Source of the DNA: Asaia siamensis
GTDB taxonomy: Bacteria; Pseudomonadota; Alphaproteobacteria; Acetobacterales; Acetobacteraceae
Assembly: GCF_014635085.1 (NCBI RefSeq)
Contig: NZ_BMCH01000002.1
Location: forward strand, 1-64,000
DNA: 64,000 bases
Reading direction: 5' to 3'
Part shown: positions 62,468 to 64,000 of the stretch, in pieces
Numbering within the stretch: the first letter of the stretch is position 1
Layout: each line of letters begins with the position of its first letter
Notes under the pieces: model-generated
Database searches by the model: none
What the model saw: the letters and a program-made list of their open reading frames with translations, nothing else
What the model was told of the DNA's origin: nothing
Translations under genes and position numbers: made by a program

Positions 62468-63055
62468 ATGGCCGGGTCTGATACAAGCACAGGGACACAG
62501 CGCTATACGCGTGTAGCAAGCCTGCTGCATTGGCTGATTGCCGCTCTTTTTCTAGTACAGATCGGCCTTGGCCTGACGATGGATCACGTGACTCTTGATG
62601 ACATGGTCACGTTTTCCTTGTTCCAGACCCATCGGGCTCTGGGCATGATCACCCTGGTTCTGGTGGTGCTGCGGGTGGTCTGGCGTCTGCGTCATAAGCC
62701 GCCTGTTCTGCCAGCCTCAGAAACGGTATTGATGCGCCATATCGCCTCGATGACTCATGCTCTGCTCTATGCCGGGCAGATTCTGTCGCCGCTCAGCGGG
62801 TGGGCGCTGGCATCAGCTTCATCGCTGGCTCTGCCACTCAGCATGTTCGGTCTGTTTGACTGGCCGCTTCTGCCATTATCGGCGGATGGTCGCTTCGAAG
62901 ACCCGCTGCGTCTCGTCCATCACTGGGCCGGGTGGGGTTTTGCCGCCCTCATAGCCCTGCATATCGGTGCTGCCCTCTGGCACGGTGTTGTCATGCGCGA
63001 CGGGCTGGTCTGGAGAATAATCCCCCTTTCCCGCCCCGCGTCCAAACCGCAGTAA
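62468..63055 (+). CDS. Cytochrome b561 family protein
   Basis: A 195-residue four-span dihaem membrane protein. Haem-ligand histidines fit in VASLLHWLIAALFLVQ, TLDDMV..FQTHRALGM, MTHALLYAGQILSPLSGWAL and LVHHWAGWGFAALIALH. The family includes E. coli CybB, a superoxide:quinone oxidoreductase, and quinol-linked cytochromes paired with periplasmic partners. It starts 11 bases after the pseudoazurin stop, so it is the third gene of the katG operon. It might pass electrons between quinone and pseudoazurin or remove superoxide. Confidence 0.9.
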   Translation: MAGSDTSTGTQRYTRVASLLHWLIAALFLVQIGLGLTMDHVTLDDMVTFSLFQTHRALGMITLVLVVLRVVWRLRHKPPVLPASETVLMRHIASMTHALLYAGQILSPLSGWALASASSLALPLSMFGLFDWPLLPLSADGRFEDPLRLVHHWAGWGFAALIALHIGAALWHGVVMRDGLVWRIIPLSRPASKPQ

Positions 63056-63092
63056 AATCCGTTAAGGCCGGATTTTCCGTCCTGCGGGGCGT

Positions 63093-63128
63093 CCGGACAA
63101 CAGGGATGGTGTCCGGGCCGGTTTTTTT
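63093..63128 (+). terminator. Rho-independent terminator of the katG operon
   Basis: CCGGACA, ten-base loop, TGTCCGG, then GCCGG and seven Ts, 38 bases after the cytochrome stop. Confidence 0.85.
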
Positions 63129-63158
63129 GAAACCCTCTCCCGAAAAGGAGAGGGTTTC
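63129..63158. terminator. Second hairpin, convergent side
   Basis: Perfect 12-bp stem GAAACCCTCTCC / GGAGAGGGTTTC with CGAAAA loop, six bases beyond the phosphoglucomutase stop. It probably ends that gene; on the minus strand it is followed by As rather than Ts. Confidence 0.6.
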
Positions 63159-63164
63159 ATGTTT

Positions 63165-64000
63165 TCAGGCGTTGAACAGGGCCGAGATAGCGGTCTGGGC
63201 ATCCTGCTGGATCTGTTTCAGATGGGCCTCGCTGACGAAGCTTTCTGCATAGATCTTGTAGACATCTTCCGTGCCTGAGGGGCGGGCTGCAAACCAGCCA
63301 TTATCGGTCGTGACCTTCAGGCCGCCAATAGCGGCGTCATTGCCCGGTGCGCGGGTCAGGGTTGCCGTCACGGCGTCGCCTGCCAGATGCGTCATGGAAA
63401 GCTTTTCCGGGGTGAGCTTCGACAGAATGGCTTTCTGCTCTGCATTCGCAGCCGCATCGATGCGCTGATAGAAAGGCGCCCCCAGTTCGGCGGTCAGGGC
63501 ATGGTAGTGCTCTGCCGGGGTCTTGCCGGTTACGGCGGTGATTTCTGCGGCCAGAAGACCCAGAATCAGACCATCCTTGTCAGTCGACCATACGCCACCG
63601 TCACGACGCAGGAAGGATGCGCCCGCGCTCTCTTCGCCACCGAAACCGAGCGTGCCGTCATACAGCCCGTCGACAAACCATTTGAATCCGACAGGGACTT
63701 CAACCACTTCGCGGCCGATCTTTTTCGCGACGCGGTCGATCAGCGCCGAGCTGACCAGCGTCTTGCCGATCTTCGCGTTCGCTCCCCAGCCCTTGCGCTG
63801 GGTAAAGAGATACCAGATTGCGACGGCGAGATAATGGTTTGGGTTCATCAGCCCGTCGGGGCGCGAGACGATACCGTGACGATCGGCATCCGTATCGGTG
63901 GCGAAGGCGACATCGAATTGCGAGCCCATGCCAATCAGACGGGCCATGGCATAGGGTGAGGAACAGTCCATACGGATCTGCCCGTCCCAGTCTGCGGTCA
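63165..64000 (-). CDS. pgm: Phosphoglucomutase (alpha-D-glucose type), C-terminal part
   Basis: The visible 278 residues are the C-terminal half; the frame is open to the right edge, where it reads [12 protein letters not shown]. It has the magnesium loop [10 protein letters not shown], the sugar-binding [17 protein letters not shown] and the phosphate-binding [16 protein letters not shown]. The [10 protein letters not shown] form is typical of E. coli-type Pgm, which interconverts glucose 1- and 6-phosphate. It links central metabolism to UDP-glucose, hence to GalE and the Galf cassette. Confidence 0.94.
   Translation of the reverse strand, partial: TADWDGQIRMDCSSPYAMARLIGMGSQFDVAFATDTDADRHGIVSRPDGLMNPNHYLAVAIWYLFTQRKGWGANAKIGKTLVSSALIDRVAKKIGREVVEVPVGFKWFVDGLYDGTLGFGGEESAGASFLRRDGGVWSTDKDGLILGLLAAEITAVTGKTPAEHYHALTAELGAPFYQRIDAAANAEQKAILSKLTPEKLSMTHLAGDAVTATLTRAPGNDAAIGGLKVTTDNGWFAARPSGTEDVYKIYAESFVSEAHLKQIQQDAQTAISALFNA

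Overview
The window is most consistent with a chromosomal segment of an acetic acid bacterium (Acetobacteraceae, of the Asaia/Gluconobacter type). Three things point that way: many TonB-dependent receptors, a free-standing Hint-domain protein of the kind common in this family, and palindromic GGGGC-nn-TGCCCC intergenic repeats. The genus is an inference. Base composition is GC-rich and typical of a core genome, except for AT-rich islands at about 3.1-5.3, 29.3-29.6, 31.1-31.5 and 48.0-48.2 kb.

Region 1 (1-6.7 kb) is a galactofuranose (Galf) surface-glycan cassette embedded in IS5-family debris. It holds glf (UDP-galactopyranose mutase), a GlfT2-like galactofuranosyltransferase and galE, with a transposase start at the left edge, a deleted transposase copy, a complete frameshifting IS and a transposase tail. 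Region 2 (7.3-17.3 kb) has a TonB receptor followed by a complete reductive pyrimidine catabolism locus: preT, preA, a ureidopropionase/carbamoylase, rutR, an NCS1 permease and a dihydropyrimidinase. RutR-like palindromes lie in front of preT and between the divergent permease and dihydropyrimidinase genes.

Region 3 (17.3-29.1 kb) is housekeeping and transport: folC, accD, two sugar-porter MFS proteins, a divergent 41-residue membrane protein, a zinc island (znuABC opposite zur, with a Zur-box palindrome between), an asparaginase and a Pit phosphate transporter. Region 4 (29.1-32.2 kb) has an EAL phosphodiesterase, arfB, an AT-rich orphan and a broken integrase beside tRNA-Glu, which looks like a decayed integration site. 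Region 5 (32.2-41.5 kb) carries recJ, glpX, hom and an aminotransferase in one direction, an OmpA-like lipoprotein, a ClpP-type protease and two tandem, translationally coupled di-iron ferritin-like proteins.

Region 6 (41.5-58.3 kb) holds three receptor modules: TonB receptor/M1 aminopeptidase/gamma-glutamyltransferase (peptide or glutathione scavenging); TonB receptor/DctA-type symporter/Ldh2-type dehydrogenase with a divergent GntR-FCD regulator; and a siderophore-type receptor under a strong Fur box. The Hint-domain protein lies between the first two. Region 7 (58.5-64 kb) has hemC, then an apparent operon of an exported catalase-peroxidase, a pseudoazurin and a cytochrome b561, which together look like an envelope defence against reactive oxygen. 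The window ends inside phosphoglucomutase. The best candidates for new biology are the exported KatG-cupredoxin-b561 operon, the twin di-iron proteins next to ClpP, and the TonB receptor modules with their own regulators and enzymes.
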